DNA of 64,000 nt from Spiroplasma alleghenense (GTDB lineage: Bacteria; Bacillota_I; Bacilli_A; Mycoplasmatales; Mycoplasmataceae): positions 1,272,078 through 1,336,077 of the forward strand of contig NZ_CP031376.1 in NCBI RefSeq assembly GCF_003363775.1, read 5' to 3'. Shown here piece by piece: positions 63,253 through 64,000 of the stretch. Made by a program: the position numbers and the translations under genes. Each line of letters begins with the position of its first letter. The first letter of the stretch is position 1. Below the pieces are notes generated by a model that saw nothing but the letters and a program-made list of their open reading frames with translations, did no database searches and had not been told where the DNA came from.

Positions 63253-63591
63253 CTATCTAATATCTTGCAAGATTTTTAATAGTGATTTACAAGAATTTTC
63301 GTAAGGATTATCGATAAAATCCTTACGAACCATTATTATTAAGTCAACTTTAAGATTACAAAGAGCATTTAAATTAGTTCTCATCATCATTCTAACTTGT
63401 CTTTTTGCTCTATTTCTTAAAACTGCATTTCCTAGTTTTTTTCCAACCGAAATACCGTATCTTAAGAAATCGTCTTCTTTTTTATTAAAGTAAACTACAA
63501 AAAGATTGTTTTTAATAAATCGTTTTTTGCCAATTATCTTCTGAAATTCATGATTGCTTTTAACAATACGATTTTTCTTTTGATCATTCAT
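63253..63591 (-). CDS. rnpA: Ribonuclease P protein component
   Basis: 112 residues. NRIVKSNHEFQKIIGKKRF near the N-terminus, YGISVGKKLGNAVLRNRAKRQVRMMMR carries the RNR motif that contacts the RNase P RNA, and the last part (LIIMVRKDFID...LLKILQD) completes the fold. It processes the 5' ends of tRNAs with the rnpB RNA. It overlaps the rpmH stop codon (TAATG) and lies 16 bp upstream of yidC. Confidence 0.95.
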   Translation of the reverse strand: MNDQKKNRIVKSNHEFQKIIGKKRFIKNNLFVVYFNKKEDDFLRYGISVGKKLGNAVLRNRAKRQVRMMMRTNLNALCNLKVDLIIMVRKDFIDNPYENSCKSLLKILQDIR

Positions 63592-63725
63592 TAAGCTGAA
63601 AGTCTAGCTCTACCTTTTGCTCTACGAGCTTTGATAGTTTTTCTACCATTTTTAGTAGCCATTCTTGCTCTAAAACCATGGGTTCTAGCGTGCTTGATTT
63701 TACTTGGTTGTCATGTTCTTTTCAT
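63591..63725 (-). CDS. rpmH: 50S ribosomal protein L34
   Basis: 44 residues: [22 protein letters not shown]...[17 protein letters not shown]. It is too short for many ORF filters but nearly every residue matches bacterial L34, including one TGA Trp at position 5. Strong ribosome site AAAGGAGGGAACACT. First gene of the rpmH-rnpA-yidC-khpB-mnmE order that flanks oriC in many bacteria. Confidence 0.97.
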
Positions 63726-64000
63726 AGTGTTCCCTCCTTTAAGTCAAAATTCATATATAATTATATATTATCTTGGCCCATTTTAGTTAAAAAAAGACAT
63801 TTTTTATAAAAAGAATTGTGGGTAATCGAATTGCTAACAGCTATTTTAATATGTGGATAACTATTAAAAAGCAAGTCATAGTCGTGCTTTTAGGCTTATT
63901 AAGATTGTTTTCCTGTTAATAACTAATACTTTCTAACATATTCACATTAGAAGCCTGGTGAATATTTTATAATAGTGAAGTAGAAAGATTGGGATTGATT
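63726..64000. other. Non-coding origin flank upstream of the presumed dnaA
   Basis: 275 bp with no gene. It holds the minus-strand rpmH promoter area, a perfect DnaA box TGTGGATAA (63852-63860), a one-mismatch box TGTGGGTAA (63817-63825), and a plus-strand TATAAT (63968-63973) near the right edge. Together with the gene order this marks the oriC side of dnaA, which would begin beyond 64000. Confidence 0.75.
63852..63860 (-). promoter_or_regulatory. DnaA box
   Basis: TGTGGATAA, the exact complement of the TTATCCACA consensus, in the rpmH-dnaA intergenic region. Confidence 0.75.

Overview
The window is mollicute DNA, very probably a Spiroplasma chromosome. Reading frames make sense only if TGA is tryptophan (for example in MnmE, YidC, RpmH, ScrB and the MreBs). 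The DNA is AT-rich, lipoproteins carry the MKKLL...C signal typical of the Entomoplasmatales, and there are six mreB paralogues, a hallmark of the wall-less helical spiroplasmas. The right edge (rpmH, rnpA, yidC, khpB/jag and mnmE on the minus strand, then a DnaA box) is the classic flank of oriC/dnaA, so the window probably ends just before dnaA.

Layout. 0-2 kb: the start of an ABC-2-like permease, a small exported protein, and a Panacea-domain gene followed by an eroded ORF. 1.9-12.2 kb: four members of a ~600-residue lipoprotein family. Three are a near-perfect tandem array with ~2.05 kb periodicity and one is dispersed, separated from the array by an AEC transporter/D-2-hydroxyacid dehydrogenase operon. 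A fifth member lies at 32-34 kb. All five share a TTGAYT-17-TATACT promoter, and in three the spacer is an AT dinucleotide tract. 12.3-20.2 kb: a defence-like island with an orphan PD-(D/E)XK protein, an HNH nuclease, and a tightly overlapping operon of C5 cytosine methyltransferase, unknown protein, MORC/GHKL ATPase, Z1 helicase and PD-(D/E)XK nuclease. 20.3-30.3 kb: sugar uptake. An RpiR regulator precedes a fructose-family PTS/C-S lyase/RidA operon, and a complete sucrose operon (scrA, GntR regulator, scrB, scrK) runs on the minus strand. 30.4-38.2 kb: two DUF3137 membrane proteins, an RDD protein, exported proteins that share a palindromic control element, and an aldo/keto reductase.

38.3-44.3 kb: housekeeping ispE, rsmA and rnmV (minus), diverging from two mreB genes, the second with a degraded nucleotide pocket; then a DUF1700/PadR pair. 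44.4-46 kb: four tandem short coiled-coil genes. 46-49.5 kb: a duplicated two-gene ABC exporter. 49.8-54.5 kb: two very large overlapping exported proteins. 54.6-59.1 kb: four more mreB genes, three of them in tandem. 59.2-63.7 kb: tatD, mnmE, khpB, yidC, rnpA and rpmH, reading away from the origin.

The genome appears to expand surface and cytoskeletal families by local tandem duplication. The most notable system is the methyltransferase-MORC-Z1-PD-(D/E)XK island, a restriction-like arrangement with an unexplained 210-residue component and an adjacent HNH nuclease. No tRNA, rRNA, CRISPR array or recognisable insertion sequence was seen. All family assignments are from motif reading; no search was run.
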